From Pseudomonadota bacterium (GTDB lineage: Bacteria > Desulfobacterota > JAPLJL01): a stretch of DNA of 64,000 bases. The notes under the pieces were generated by a model, which was given only the letters and a program-made list of their open reading frames with translations, had not been told where the DNA came from and did not search any database. Shown here in pieces: positions 16,397 through 25,796 of this stretch (position 1 is the stretch's first letter; every line of letters starts with the position of its first letter). The stretch is taken from positions 1-64,000 of the forward strand of contig JAPLJI010000067.1 in NCBI GenBank assembly GCA_026388655.1, given 5' to 3'. Position numbers and translations under genes: made by a program.

Positions 16397-17290
16397 ATGT
16401 CAGAAACTGCACAGATCCAGACGCCAGCCCACTCGGGTCAGGGAGAGGAAAGGGAGATCCTCCGGCTCTCCGGTTACCAGCGGTTCATCCACCTTCTGGT
16501 GGTGATCGCGTTTTTCATCCTGACTTTCACCGGGATCCCCCTGAAATTCCATGATTGGGCCTGGGCGAAGCTGATCATCCAAGCCCTGGGTGGTTACGAG
16601 GTGGCTCGTTACCTGCACCGGGCCGGCGCGATCTTAACCTTCCTTTACATTTTCCTCTATTTTGCCGAGGTCGCGTACCGATTCATTATTAAGAGAGAAA
16701 AGGGGCTTTTCTGGGGGCCGGACTCGATCATTCCCCGGGTGGAAGACATCACCCACGTCGTCCAGATGGTGATCTGGTTTTTAATCGGGGGGAAACGCCC
16801 GAAGATCGACCGCTGGGCTTACTGGGAAAAATTCGATTTCTTCGCCGAGGCCTGGGGGAATTTCCTCCTCGGGCTGACCGGCCTGATTCTCTGGTTCCCG
16901 GCTTTCTTCACCCGCCTCCTTCCCGGCTTCGCGATCGGCATGTCGACCATCATCCACGGGATCGAAGCCTCCCTGGCAGTCTGCTTTATCTTCTTCATTC
17001 ATTTTTTCAACGCCCACCTCCGCCGGGCCAAGTTCCCGATGGACATGGTGATCGTGACCGGTCGGATGAGCATGCAGGAATTTGAGGAAGACCGGCCGGC
17101 CGAACTGGAGCGGGTGAAAAAAGACAACGCCCTTTTCTGGCACCAGGTTCCCCCGGCCTCTCCCGCCTTGGCCAAGGTCGGCAAGACGGTGGGCCTCATC
17201 CTCCTGGCCCTGGGACTCGGGATCTCGGTCTGCATTACCTACTCCGTTTTTTTTGACTGGATTTCCCGGCTGATCCGATTCATCAGCTAA
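16397..17290 (+). CDS. integral-membrane b-type cytochrome (FdnI/HydC-like)
   Basis: 297 residues from ATG 16397 (GGAGGAGG upstream); the track start is 132 bp too early. Four transmembrane helices with His ligands in typical places (QRFIHLLVVIAFFIL, YLHRAGAILTFLYIF, STIIHGIEASLAVCFIFFIHFFNAH) match the cytochrome b of formate dehydrogenase/Ni-Fe hydrogenase/thiosulfate reductase complexes, which bind two hemes and exchange electrons with the quinone pool. No catalytic molybdo- or hydrogenase subunit lies nearby. The three genes therefore look like a stand-alone quinone-to-periplasm electron conduit. Confidence 0.83.
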   Translation: MSETAQIQTPAHSGQGEEREILRLSGYQRFIHLLVVIAFFILTFTGIPLKFHDWAWAKLIIQALGGYEVARYLHRAGAILTFLYIFLYFAEVAYRFIIKREKGLFWGPDSIIPRVEDITHVVQMVIWFLIGGKRPKIDRWAYWEKFDFFAEAWGNFLLGLTGLILWFPAFFTRLLPGFAIGMSTIIHGIEASLAVCFIFFIHFFNAHLRRAKFPMDMVIVTGRMSMQEFEEDRPAELERVKKDNALFWHQVPPASPALAKVGKTVGLILLALGLGISVCITYSVFFDWISRLIRFIS

Positions 17291-17646
17291 AGCCCCGGAC
17301 CCATCGCCGTCCGAAACATAAATTTTCCCCTCGCCTTCAAACGCTCCCCCGCGGGGAGAAGAGAGGGTGAGGGGTTTTAATTTAACCCGAAAAATGCAGT
17401 TGTTATTTCCTAATGTTTCGTAGTTGCCAGATTTACTTGTCCCGACTTCAGAGGGATTTATCCCGATACGGGAGGGATCGGGCGCTTTTGAAAACCGCCG
17501 ATCCCCCCAGAGACGGGACAAGTGAATCGGCAGACTACAAAAAAATCCTCCCGCGAATGACGGAGGAATGGATTCAATCGCATTTTTCGGGGTTAATTCG
17601 ATCAAACCTGAACCCCGGTCCCATTATCTGGTAAAATAACAAAGCA
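17291..17646. other. intergenic DNA occupied by a MITE-like element
   Basis: A 'ctcccccgcggggagaagagagggtgagg' repeat (about 17325-17376) and the complete 215-bp MITE-like element (17382-17596). Nothing else recognised. Confidence 0.6.
17382..17596 (-). mobile_element. MITE-like element, complete copy
   Basis: Outer inverted repeats TTAACCCGAAAAATGC (17382) and GCATTTTTCGGGGTTAA (to 17596) enclose the palindromic core 17420-17538, which has its own GTAGTTGCC.../...TCGGCAGACTAC ends. Exactly 215 bp between outer ends, as in the copy at 33100-33314 but in the opposite orientation. No ORF inside. Confidence 0.78.
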
Positions 17647-18798
17647 ATGTCTTCAATTTCCTGGGGAAGAGTCCGGTTGCTTCTGAACAGCCGGGTTTTG
17701 CTCTTCGCTTCCATGATCGTCATTTTTGTGACCCTGGTTCTCCTGGTGTCTTTCTTTGAAAGACAGGCGGCCAACGAGGGGTTTCGCGGACTGGGGGACG
17801 CTTTCTGGTGGTCGATTGTCACGGCCACCACCACCGGTTACGGCGACCGGGTCCCGCAAACGGGGACCGGAAGACTGCTGGCGGTGGGGGTAATGTTCCT
17901 GGGCGTAATTTCCATTTCGCTCATCACCGGTACGGTGGCATCGGTTTTGGTCGAAAGGAAAATTTTGAGGGGGTTGGGAATGGAAAAAATCAGCTTGAGC
18001 GGGCATCTGATCATCTGCGGATATAACTTCCGCCTGGCCCGGATTATCAGCGCCATCCGGAAAATGCATCCGGAGAATCTCGCTATCCTGGTGATCAACC
18101 AGGCGGAGGAGGAGAAAATGATGGAGGTCCTGTCCCAGACCAAGGACCGGCACCTCCATTTTCTCCGGGGCGACTACGTGCACGAGGAAATTTTGCGGCA
18201 GGGAAGCGTAGCCCAGGCCCAGGCCGCCCTGATCCTTTCCGATTTCACCTTTCCGGAGCGGACCGACGAACGGACAATTCTGGCGGCCCTGGCCCTCCGG
18301 GCGGTCAACCCCGGTCTCCGGATTATCGCCGAGATCCAGCGGGAGGAGAACATCCCCCATCTCCGGCGGGCCCGGGTCAACGAGATTGTCTGCGGCGATT
18401 CCTACACCCCTTTCATCCTGGCCAGCGGGGTTTTGTCCTCCGGGATCCCCCGGACCCTGGATTTGTTACTCCAGCCCGGGTCGGCCCAGTCGCTAAAAAT
18501 CGCCCCCATTCCGGCCGGCCTGGTGGGCAAGACCTTCAAAGACGTTCTCTCGCATTTTCGGGAAAAGGGTTCGGCCCTGACCATCGGCCTGGTCTCGGAA
18601 ACCCGGAAGGGAATTTCTCTCTCGGATATCCTCTCCAGCGATTCCTCGGCGATTGACCAGTTCATTACCCGCAAGCTGGCCGAGGCCGAACCGGAAATCC
18701 TCACCCAGCGCGCCGGTCTGCAGGTTCTGCTCGCGCCCCCCGACGGGCAGGAGATCGAACCCAAGGATATGGCTTTGCTTTTAGGAGGCAAATCATGA
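17647..18798 (+). CDS. two-TM potassium channel with RCK domain
   Basis: 383 residues. TM1 (VLLFASMIVIFVTLVLLVSFF), pore helix and selectivity filter TATTTGYGD, TM2 (LLAVGVMFLGVISISLITGTVASVLV). From about residue 110 a TrkA-N/RCK Rossmann domain (HLIICGYNFRLARIISAI) and a TrkA-C-like C-terminus follow. The filter is canonical for K+, and the architecture resembles MthK-type ligand-gated channels. Its stop overlaps the start of the cyclic-nucleotide-binding gene (ATGA), which suggests that the neighbour senses or gates the channel. Confidence 0.9.
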   Translation: MSSISWGRVRLLLNSRVLLFASMIVIFVTLVLLVSFFERQAANEGFRGLGDAFWWSIVTATTTGYGDRVPQTGTGRLLAVGVMFLGVISISLITGTVASVLVERKILRGLGMEKISLSGHLIICGYNFRLARIISAIRKMHPENLAILVINQAEEEKMMEVLSQTKDRHLHFLRGDYVHEEILRQGSVAQAQAALILSDFTFPERTDERTILAALALRAVNPGLRIIAEIQREENIPHLRRARVNEIVCGDSYTPFILASGVLSSGIPRTLDLLLQPGSAQSLKIAPIPAGLVGKTFKDVLSHFREKGSALTIGLVSETRKGISLSDILSSDSSAIDQFITRKLAEAEPEILTQRAGLQVLLAPPDGQEIEPKDMALLLGGKS

Positions 18799-19322
18799 GC
18801 GCGGAGCTCGAAGCCTTGGCCGCCTTCCCGATTTTTTCGGAGCTTTCGGAAGAGGAATTGAAACGCATGGCGCAGATCCTGCGGCCGCTCCGAATCGAAC
18901 CGGGGGAAGCGGTAATCCGGGAGGGAGAGGTGGGAAACCAACTTTATCTCCTCATGGAAGGCCAGGTCGCGGTTTCCATCCGGATCGCCCTGCCCGCGCA
19001 GCTGGGCGGGAAAAACACCCCCGAGGAAAAAGGGCTGATCAAGTATTCCGGAGCCGACCACGCCATTTTCGGTGAGCACGGGCTTTTGGGAGAAGAGCCC
19101 GCCAACCGGACGGCCACGATCACCGCCCTGACCCCCTGCCGGATGCTGGAATTTTCCCACTCGGATCTGGAAAGCCTGGTGCGGGAAAACCCCCACTTAG
19201 GTTTTAAATTGATCCGGAACCTCTGCCGGGTACTGGCCGAGCGCCTCCGCCAGGCCAACCAGGATATCGCCAAGCTGACCACGGTTTTGTCACTGGTCCT
19301 GGAACACCGTCACTCTTCCTGA
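18795..19322 (+). CDS. cyclic-nucleotide-binding-domain protein
   Basis: 175 residues, one CNB domain: FPIFSELSEEELKRMAQIL ... EPGEAVIREGEVGNQLYLLMEGQVAVSI ... FGEHGLLGEEPANRTATITALTPCRMLEFSHSDL. The phosphate-binding cassette region FGEHGLLGEEPANRTAT matches the FGE-(x)n-RxA pattern that binds cAMP or cGMP. No helix-turn-helix, so it is not a CRP-type regulator. Four-base overlap with the K+ channel gene makes a two-protein cyclic-nucleotide-regulated channel likely (inference). Confidence 0.85.
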   Translation: MSAELEALAAFPIFSELSEEELKRMAQILRPLRIEPGEAVIREGEVGNQLYLLMEGQVAVSIRIALPAQLGGKNTPEEKGLIKYSGADHAIFGEHGLLGEEPANRTATITALTPCRMLEFSHSDLESLVRENPHLGFKLIRNLCRVLAERLRQANQDIAKLTTVLSLVLEHRHSS

Positions 19323-19520
19323 TTAGACCGCCAACGGCAGGAAGTGAAAAGTGAAAGGTAAAAGACAAGAAGTAATCTTTGATAAATTTTCCATCCTTTT
19401 AACTTCCTAGCGTTCAAACCTTCCCGCGCCTAGCTAACCTGAAACCTTTTTCCCGGGGCCGGGTTTATATCCAGTAAAGAGGTTCAGGAGATAAATAAAT
19501 TGAAAAAAGGAGGAGAGGAA

Positions 19521-21131
19521 ATGAAGAGAAACCAATCGGGCAGAATCGGACTGATCATCCTGGCGGGTGGCGTCCTGCTTTTCCTGGCCGCTTGCGGCGG
19601 CGGGGGGAAGGAACCGGTTTCTTCCCCCGAGATGTCGGCGCAGGCCCAGTCCCTGGCGACCGAGATTGACGCCGGCCAGAACGTGGCCGATTTCGAGGAG
19701 GACACCGGAGATGTAACCGATCAGGAAAACGACGCGGCTCAGGACGAGGGCGTGGCGCTGGCGCCCCCGGATCCGGCCTTTGCCGTGGGGGTCACGACCG
19801 CCGAATCCGGCGTGATTTTCCCCCGGGCTTTCTTTCCCTTCGAACTCGTCCCCAGGGGAACGGTGGAGAAAAGCAAGGTGATTATTGATTATTACAATTG
19901 CGGCGCGCTGGATAAATCCTTGTGCCGGATCAAGGACGTGGAGATTCCCTTCCAGTTCCCGGCCCGACATTGGCTGGACGCCGCCGAGGTTAAGACGACT
20001 TCAGCGCTGGTCTATTCCAGCGCCTTGACCGGGATCACAGGCGACCTGAATCTCACCCATCGCTATGCCCCCCAACATCCGAATCTCAGCGGCCCGGCCG
20101 CCTATGTTTCCGCCGAATTCCAGGTGATCCGGGATACCCGGGGAGAAACTACCCAGATTACGAGCACGGGGACCGGGTTGTATTCGGAGAATCCCGCCAA
20201 CCCTTATTACAGTTTCAGTTGGACGACCACCGGTTTTCCCGCCTCGGTCAAGGTCTGCCGCGAAGACGTGATCGAGCCCACCCAGATTGACGATTCCATT
20301 TTTTCCGACTCGACCACCCGGATTCGGGAAACTCTCAAGACCTTTCCGGATGGAATCACCGCCTATTACCACCGTTCCGTGAAACGTGAAAACGGGGTGA
20401 TTTACACCGATTCCTTCCGCCAGAACAGGAAGGGCGGCACGCTCTCCGTCCAGGCTGTGATTGATCCCGGGGCCGCCCCCCGCTGCCCTCTGGATGACAC
20501 GGGCACCATCAATGTAACCCGCACCTTTCCGGTTGAGAGCGATCTTCCGGAGGGGGTGACCGTCCCGATTCGGGAGGTGACCGTTATCAGCAAACTGGGA
20601 TTGACCGAAGATGCCTCCTCCACGCTTACCCTGAGTAACGGCCAGACCCTGACCCGGACCCTGACCCGCGAGGTCCAGAGCCCGGCGGGCTGCCAGGCCT
20701 GGGAAGCAACCTCTCCTAGACCGGCAATCGTGGTTCATGTCACCGGGCAGCTGTACCGGGGCGGGACGCTGGATCTCACGGTTACCCGCGACGAACTCGG
20801 CTTGAGCATCACCGGAACGCGGACCCAGCCGGACGGCAGCTATACCCAGGTTGAAATCACCCGTTACCGGGACGCGGAGGGAACCGAGATCAAGGCCGAG
20901 CGCTATGACCCGGACAAAACCCTCCGGGCCGAGGTTTCGATCGACCTCAGGGGAAATCAGCAGGGCCGGGGACAGATTGCCATCTTCACCGAGGACGGGA
21001 ATACCAATACCATTGGTCTCCGCTTCACCTGCGAAGGCAAAGGTTACTGGTATCCGAGCGACAAGCCCTCGGACAAGCATGTGTTCGGAAAAGAGAAATT
21101 TTTAAAATATGGACTAGAAAGGTATCTGTAA
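19521..21131 (+). CDS. lipoprotein of unknown function
   Basis: 536 residues from ATG 19521 (AGGAGG 7 bp upstream); the track's TTG at 19500 is not needed. The signal peptide has a lipobox (FLAACGGGG). An acidic linker (about residues 50-90) is followed by repeated beta-strand-rich segments with Thr/Asp content (TQITSTGTGLY, NGQTLTRTLTREV, TRTQPDGSYTQVEITRYRD) that resemble autotransporter or RHS-like surface sheets without matching a family. Followed by an intrinsic terminator. Confidence 0.7.
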   Translation: MKRNQSGRIGLIILAGGVLLFLAACGGGGKEPVSSPEMSAQAQSLATEIDAGQNVADFEEDTGDVTDQENDAAQDEGVALAPPDPAFAVGVTTAESGVIFPRAFFPFELVPRGTVEKSKVIIDYYNCGALDKSLCRIKDVEIPFQFPARHWLDAAEVKTTSALVYSSALTGITGDLNLTHRYAPQHPNLSGPAAYVSAEFQVIRDTRGETTQITSTGTGLYSENPANPYYSFSWTTTGFPASVKVCREDVIEPTQIDDSIFSDSTTRIRETLKTFPDGITAYYHRSVKRENGVIYTDSFRQNRKGGTLSVQAVIDPGAAPRCPLDDTGTINVTRTFPVESDLPEGVTVPIREVTVISKLGLTEDASSTLTLSNGQTLTRTLTREVQSPAGCQAWEATSPRPAIVVHVTGQLYRGGTLDLTVTRDELGLSITGTRTQPDGSYTQVEITRYRDAEGTEIKAERYDPDKTLRAEVSIDLRGNQQGRGQIAIFTEDGNTNTIGLRFTCEGKGYWYPSDKPSDKHVFGKEKFLKYGLERYL

Positions 21132-21146
21132 ACGGTTAGAGCTTTA

Positions 21147-21176
21147 CCCCCCGGGGCCTCCCGGCCCCGGGGGGAT
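21147..21176 (+). terminator. intrinsic terminator of the lipoprotein gene
   Basis: CCCCCCGGGGCC-tccc-GGCCCCGGGGGG, a 12-bp perfect stem, followed by ATTATTT, 16 bp past the stop. It may act bidirectionally against the convergent GGDEF gene. Confidence 0.85.
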
Positions 21177-21189
21177 TATTTGGGCGGGA

Positions 21190-23472
21190 TTAAAACTTCC
21201 AGTCGCTTTCTTCTTTTTTCTCGTCTTCGGGGGCTTCGGCCTTTTCCTTTTCTTTTTCCTTGGCCACCCGGTGGAAGGGGATGACGCGGTTGCGGCCTTT
21301 CTGCTTGGCGGTGTAAAGGGCGAGGTCGGCCTTCTGGAGGAGCTCGTCCGGCTCCTGGGCGTCCTCCGGGCAACTCGCCACCCCCAGGGAAATGGTAACC
21401 CCGATCTTGCTTCCCCCCTCGATCGGGAAGGAACTCGACTCCACCAGCCGGCGGATGCGCTCGGCCAGCTTCATCGCCCCCTCGGAGTCGGTGTTGGGCA
21501 GGAGGAGAGTGAACTCCTCCCCACCGTAGCGGGCGACCAGGTCCATCTCGCGGGCCGCCCCCTTCAGGATGCGGGATAAACCCCGGAGGACCGCGTCGCC
21601 GGCCGGGTGGCCATAGCGGTCGTTCACCTTTTTGAAGAAGTCCAGGTCGATCAGGATCAGGGAGATCGGCTCCGGGTGCCGCACCGATCGGATGAATTCC
21701 TCCCGGATCCGTTCCTGGAAACGCCGGTGGTTGGAGAGACCGGTGATCGGGTCGGTGACCGCCTCGGCCTCCTTCTCGTGGAAGAGCCGGGCTTTTTCCA
21801 GGGAGATGGCGATCTGGTTGGCCAAGACGTCGAAGATCTTGACCTCGTACTCGGAAAATAAATTCGCCGCCTTGCCCAATAAGGTAAAGGACCCGATCAC
21901 CCTGCCTTCCACGGAGAAGGGAATGGTCAGGATGGATCGGGCCCCCCGGATCTTGATTTCCTTGGAGAAGATGGGGCGCTCCTGGTCGCGCTCGTGCAGG
22001 TTCCCCTTGCAGAAGATTTTTCGGTAGGAGTCCAGGACCCAGCCGACCAGGCCATCCTCGATTCCGAAGCTTTTCTGGAGGGTGGACTCGGCCCCCTCGC
22101 CCCGGGCGGCCTGGATCACGCTTCTCCCGGTGGACTCGTCGAAGGTGGCGATGGCGGCGAAGTCGTAAGGAACGATCTCGAGGATGGAATCGAGGCCCAG
22201 GTTTAAAACCTCCTCCATGCGGAGGGCGGCGGAGAGCCTTTTCGAGATTTCGTAGAAGGCGGCGAACTCGGTGGCCTCGATCGACATCTGGTGGCGGATC
22301 TCGGCGTTTTCAATCGTGTCCACGATCTGGGAGGCCACCACCTCGAGGAGCTTGCGCTGTTCGTCGGTGAAGGCGGAGATGTCGCGGGAATCGATGGCGA
22401 GGACGCCGATGATCTCGGGGGCGGATTCCGCCGGGGCATGGCTCAAGCGGGGAGTATTTTCCGGGTCCCCCGAGCTCGGGGCGCGCCGGGAGGAGGGGAA
22501 AACCCCCGGGTTAATCGGGACGGCCAGGAAGGAATGGATGCCCTCCTCCCGCGAGTAATAATTGATCCCCTTCAGGGGGTTGGCCAGCTCGTGCAGCTGG
22601 ATGGGGGAATGGTTCTGGTAAACCCAGCCGATCACCCCCTCGCCGGAGCGGAAGGTTTTCTCGAAATTCAGGTAATCGCTGTCGGAGATGCCGTCCTTGA
22701 GCCGGAGCCGATTGCCGTCGGGCTCCCAGAAATAAATCAGGACCGAGAAGGGATGGATGGTTCGCTTCAGGATTTCCAGGACCCGGTAGATCCGGTCACC
22801 CAGGTCGAAGGCCTGGGCGATTTCCCGCTTTTCCCGGGATTCCTTGGAGATCTTCTCGAGCTTAAAGGTGCTGTGCTCCCCGCGGTCGGCGGCGTGCCCC
22901 GCCCCCGCTTCGCCCAGGGAACGGGCGTCGCGGTTGATATCAGCCAGGCGGGACTTGGCCTTGTTCCGCCACTTGCGTTCGGATTTGAAGGCGCCCCCGA
23001 AAACCAGGACGAAGACGAGCGCGAAGAAAGCGTGGGAGCCCAGGGTTTCCGCCTGGCTCCAGAATTCGAACTTGATCAATTGGTGGGCGGTTTCCAGGGA
23101 GAGCGCGAAGAGCATAATCAGGAGGGCGTGAAGGATTGGAAAATAGAGGGCGAGCATGGTGAGGATGAAGTACTTGAGGGGGTAAAGCAGGGGCCCGATC
23201 TCCCCGGTGGCCTGGAGCGGGATCTCGAAGGTGAGGATGAGGAGAAAGCCGAACTCGAGGTTGTCCCGGAGGGAAGGTTTTTCCACCCGGAGGTAGGAAA
23301 ACAGTTTTTCCCCGGTCAGGGCGACCAGGACGACGACCAGGACGATGGGGGAGGCGGAAAGATCCCGGAGCCGGGAAAAGTAATCAAAGATGACGAAGAG
23401 GGAGAAAAACGGAATCGCGGAAGGATAGAGGAAGCGCTGGACTTTTTGCTCCCAGAAGCCTCCCTTGGTCAT
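21190..23472 (-). CDS. membrane-bound diguanylate cyclase (TM-GAF-GAF-GGDEF)
   Basis: 760 residues. Several N-terminal transmembrane helices (about residues 15-170), two GAF-type sensor regions (roughly 225-400 and 410-560), and a C-terminal GGDEF domain (about 575-735) with active-site GGEEF and an intact upstream inhibitory site RxxD (REMD). It makes cyclic di-GMP and is probably feedback-inhibited by it. A charged Lys/Glu tail ends the protein. The start codon overlaps the FtsB stop (TAATG), so both are in one operon. Confidence 0.88.
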   Translation of the reverse strand: MTKGGFWEQKVQRFLYPSAIPFFSLFVIFDYFSRLRDLSASPIVLVVVLVALTGEKLFSYLRVEKPSLRDNLEFGFLLILTFEIPLQATGEIGPLLYPLKYFILTMLALYFPILHALLIMLFALSLETAHQLIKFEFWSQAETLGSHAFFALVFVLVFGGAFKSERKWRNKAKSRLADINRDARSLGEAGAGHAADRGEHSTFKLEKISKESREKREIAQAFDLGDRIYRVLEILKRTIHPFSVLIYFWEPDGNRLRLKDGISDSDYLNFEKTFRSGEGVIGWVYQNHSPIQLHELANPLKGINYYSREEGIHSFLAVPINPGVFPSSRRAPSSGDPENTPRLSHAPAESAPEIIGVLAIDSRDISAFTDEQRKLLEVVASQIVDTIENAEIRHQMSIEATEFAAFYEISKRLSAALRMEEVLNLGLDSILEIVPYDFAAIATFDESTGRSVIQAARGEGAESTLQKSFGIEDGLVGWVLDSYRKIFCKGNLHERDQERPIFSKEIKIRGARSILTIPFSVEGRVIGSFTLLGKAANLFSEYEVKIFDVLANQIAISLEKARLFHEKEAEAVTDPITGLSNHRRFQERIREEFIRSVRHPEPISLILIDLDFFKKVNDRYGHPAGDAVLRGLSRILKGAAREMDLVARYGGEEFTLLLPNTDSEGAMKLAERIRRLVESSSFPIEGGSKIGVTISLGVASCPEDAQEPDELLQKADLALYTAKQKGRNRVIPFHRVAKEKEKEKAEAPEDEKKEESDWKF

Positions 23473-23780
23473 TATTGTTCCCGGAAGAGGAAGAGGACCT
23501 CGTTTTCCCTGAGCATCCCCAGATCCTGGCGGGCGAGCCGCTCGATGTAGGCCGGATCGGTTTTCAAATGCTGGATCTCCTGGCGGAGCCGGACGTTATC
23601 CGTTTCGACCGTGGCGATCTTCTGCTGGAGGTCGGAAAACTCGAGCTTGAGCCGGTGCAGGTGGAAGAAACCCTGGTCCCCGAGAATCCCGTATATAACC
23701 ACGACCAGGCAGGCCAAAAAAAGCAGATAAAAAACCCGTTTATATTTGGTCAGAGACTGGCGAAGACTGGTTAACGGCAC
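23472..23780 (-). CDS. ftsB: FtsB/DivIC septum-formation protein
   Basis: 102 residues. A short cytoplasmic N-terminus, one transmembrane helix (VFYLLFLACLVVVIYGIL), then a coiled coil (LEFSDLQQKIATVETDNVRLRQEIQHL) and the conserved tail DPAYIERLARQDLGMLRENEVLFLF. This is the FtsB architecture of the divisome FtsQBL complex. It is usually next to enolase; here it precedes a diguanylate cyclase gene. The N-terminus may be slightly longer or shorter than annotated. Confidence 0.9.
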   Translation of the reverse strand: MPLTSLRQSLTKYKRVFYLLFLACLVVVIYGILGDQGFFHLHRLKLEFSDLQQKIATVETDNVRLRQEIQHLKTDPAYIERLARQDLGMLRENEVLFLFREQ

Positions 23781-24199
23781 TTTTTCTCTGAATTAAAAAT
23801 TAAACATCAGCGTTGGAAAATTCAAATTTTTTCTTTTTATTTGGTTTGGTTTGATTTTGCCTGTTTTTGGATTTTTTAACGTATTTTGGACCCAATTTGG
23901 ACACAGGATTTTTTATCCTCCAAGGTTATTTTATCGCAATTTTTAAAGTTAAGCGAGATTAAAGGAAGAGAGATGAAAGATTGTCCCGATTTTATTCTTT
24001 TTCCGACGAGACACCGATATGAAAAATATCTTGTCGTTTGAAATGAGAGGAAATTAAAAGAGCGAAAGCAAAACTCTCAGCTACGAGATAGAGGTTTTTA
24101 TCTGGGCTATTCTTTGATTATTATGGAAAGGAATTCTTTTTCTGCCCAGATCGCTGTTCGAATGCAGATGGGGTCAGCCCTTGACATTGGACTTTCTGG

Positions 24200-24440
24200 T
24201 CTATCTCATCTATTTAGTCTGTCTAGTCTGTTTGGTCTAAAAATGGCAGATGGCAGATAGCAGATAGCCAGCCCAGACTTAGCCGATGGCCGACGGCAGA
24301 CCGCAACAAAATACAGAGGTTCAGGGTTCAGTGACGAACGCCGAACGCCGACCACGGACCGCAGACCAGAGGCAAAACGCAGGAGGCAAAGCGTAGAAAT
24401 AACATCGCGGACCCCTCGCCCTGGCTCGGGGCAAGCGGCT
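24200..24440. repeat. short-period degenerate quasi-repeat
   Basis: Runs of 6-10-nt near-repeats whose motif drifts along the segment (GTCTAGTCTGT, GGCAGATAGCAGATA, CGAACGCCGAACGCC, CAGAGGCAAAACGCAGG). The same style with different motifs occurs at 25873-26160, 30715-30982, 48960-49035, 58560-58735 and 62385-62525. Confidence 0.55.
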
Positions 24441-24624
24441 GACCGCTGAGATAACAAACGCAGAAAAAAACCCAGGGTCAGGTCTTTACCTTGCTGTTTG
24501 CGATGATATTTCCAACTTTTTCCTCACCAAAAATCCCTTCCTCCGCTCAAAATTATCTGAAGAATTAAATACTTACAAAAATTCTTTTAAATCTTTGAAA
24601 ATATTTCCATCGAAATGACATTAA

Positions 24625-24800
24625 TAGAGGGTGTTAGGGGTTTTGATTTAAACATTCGAAATTAGATGAAAAAACGAAAATATTTGATCTGGTCTAATCC
24701 GGTTGTTTTTTATAGAGTGCATTAGCTTGCTAATGCAATGCATCGGCGAGCCGATGCAGTCCAAAGAAGATAATTTATGAAAAACCCCTAACACCCTCTA
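24625..24800. mobile_element. MITE-like element with perfect 20-bp inverted repeats
   Basis: Ends are TAGAGGGTGTTAGGGGTTTT (24625-24644) and its exact complement (24781-24800). Inside are two adjacent perfect hairpins, GCATTAGC-TT-GCTAATGC (24719-24736) and GCATCGGC-GA-GCCGATGC (24740-24757). No coding capacity. No second copy in the window. Confidence 0.7.
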
Positions 24801-24877
24801 ATAAAAAATCTAGTATGGGTAAATTTTCTAGGCTTTTTTGATTCGAGAAAGATGGTAAAATAACATCAGGGAGATTG

Positions 24878-25382
<505 letters not shown>

Positions 25383-25721
25383 AAATTAACAGTTCTGGTT
25401 CTCATCGCTGATTTTCCTGCCCGGTGTCCGGTCTTGTTTTTTTCCAGCTATATAACGACCGCTGACCCAGTAAAAGCAGGTGACAGAACCTGACATAGGC
25501 ATATTTTGTTTGGATAAAAACCACTTTCCGCTTATAAATCCAATTTTTAATTTAATAAAACTTCATAAGATGGCGATGATTCATTCCCATCTGTCTACGG
25601 AACATCCGGGAGGGAGAGAGCGGGAATTGAGAATTCGTCCCAAAATCGTCTCTAACCGGGATTTACGAAGCCGAGGGAAAAATAACCTATATCGGAACCT
25701 ATTGAAAATAGGAATAAATTT
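25383..25721. other. intergenic DNA
   Basis: Nothing recognised apart from AT-rich stretches. The ORF 25480..25734 runs into the tRNA gene and has no ribosome-binding site or family-like sequence. Confidence 0.5.
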
Positions 25722-25796
25722 TGGTGGAGGATAAGGGATTTGAACCCTCGACCCCTGCGTTGCGAACGCAGTGCTCTCCCGCTGAGCTAATCCCCC
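25722..25796 (-). tRNA. tRNA-Ala (CGC)
   Basis: The minus strand reads GGGGGATTAGCTCAGCGGGA, anticodon stem CTGCG-TTCGCAA-CGCAG (anticodon CGC, reading GCG), T-arm GAGGGTTCAAATCCCTT, A73 and an encoded CCA. The acceptor has one G-U pair. Confidence 0.93.

Larger units (their letters stand above)
23781..24877. other. long intergenic region with low-complexity DNA and a MITE-like element
   Basis: AT-rich 23781-24200; a short-period degenerate repeat at about 24200-24440 (agtctgtctagtctg; cagatggcagatagcagatag; gacgaacgccgaacgccg); AT-rich to 24620; then the 176-bp inverted-repeat element (24625-24800). No plausible ORF. Confidence 0.6.

Noticed and set aside
25480-25734. 84-aa ORF next to tRNA-Ala
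   Set aside because: Runs into the tRNA gene, no ribosome-binding site, no family-like sequence.
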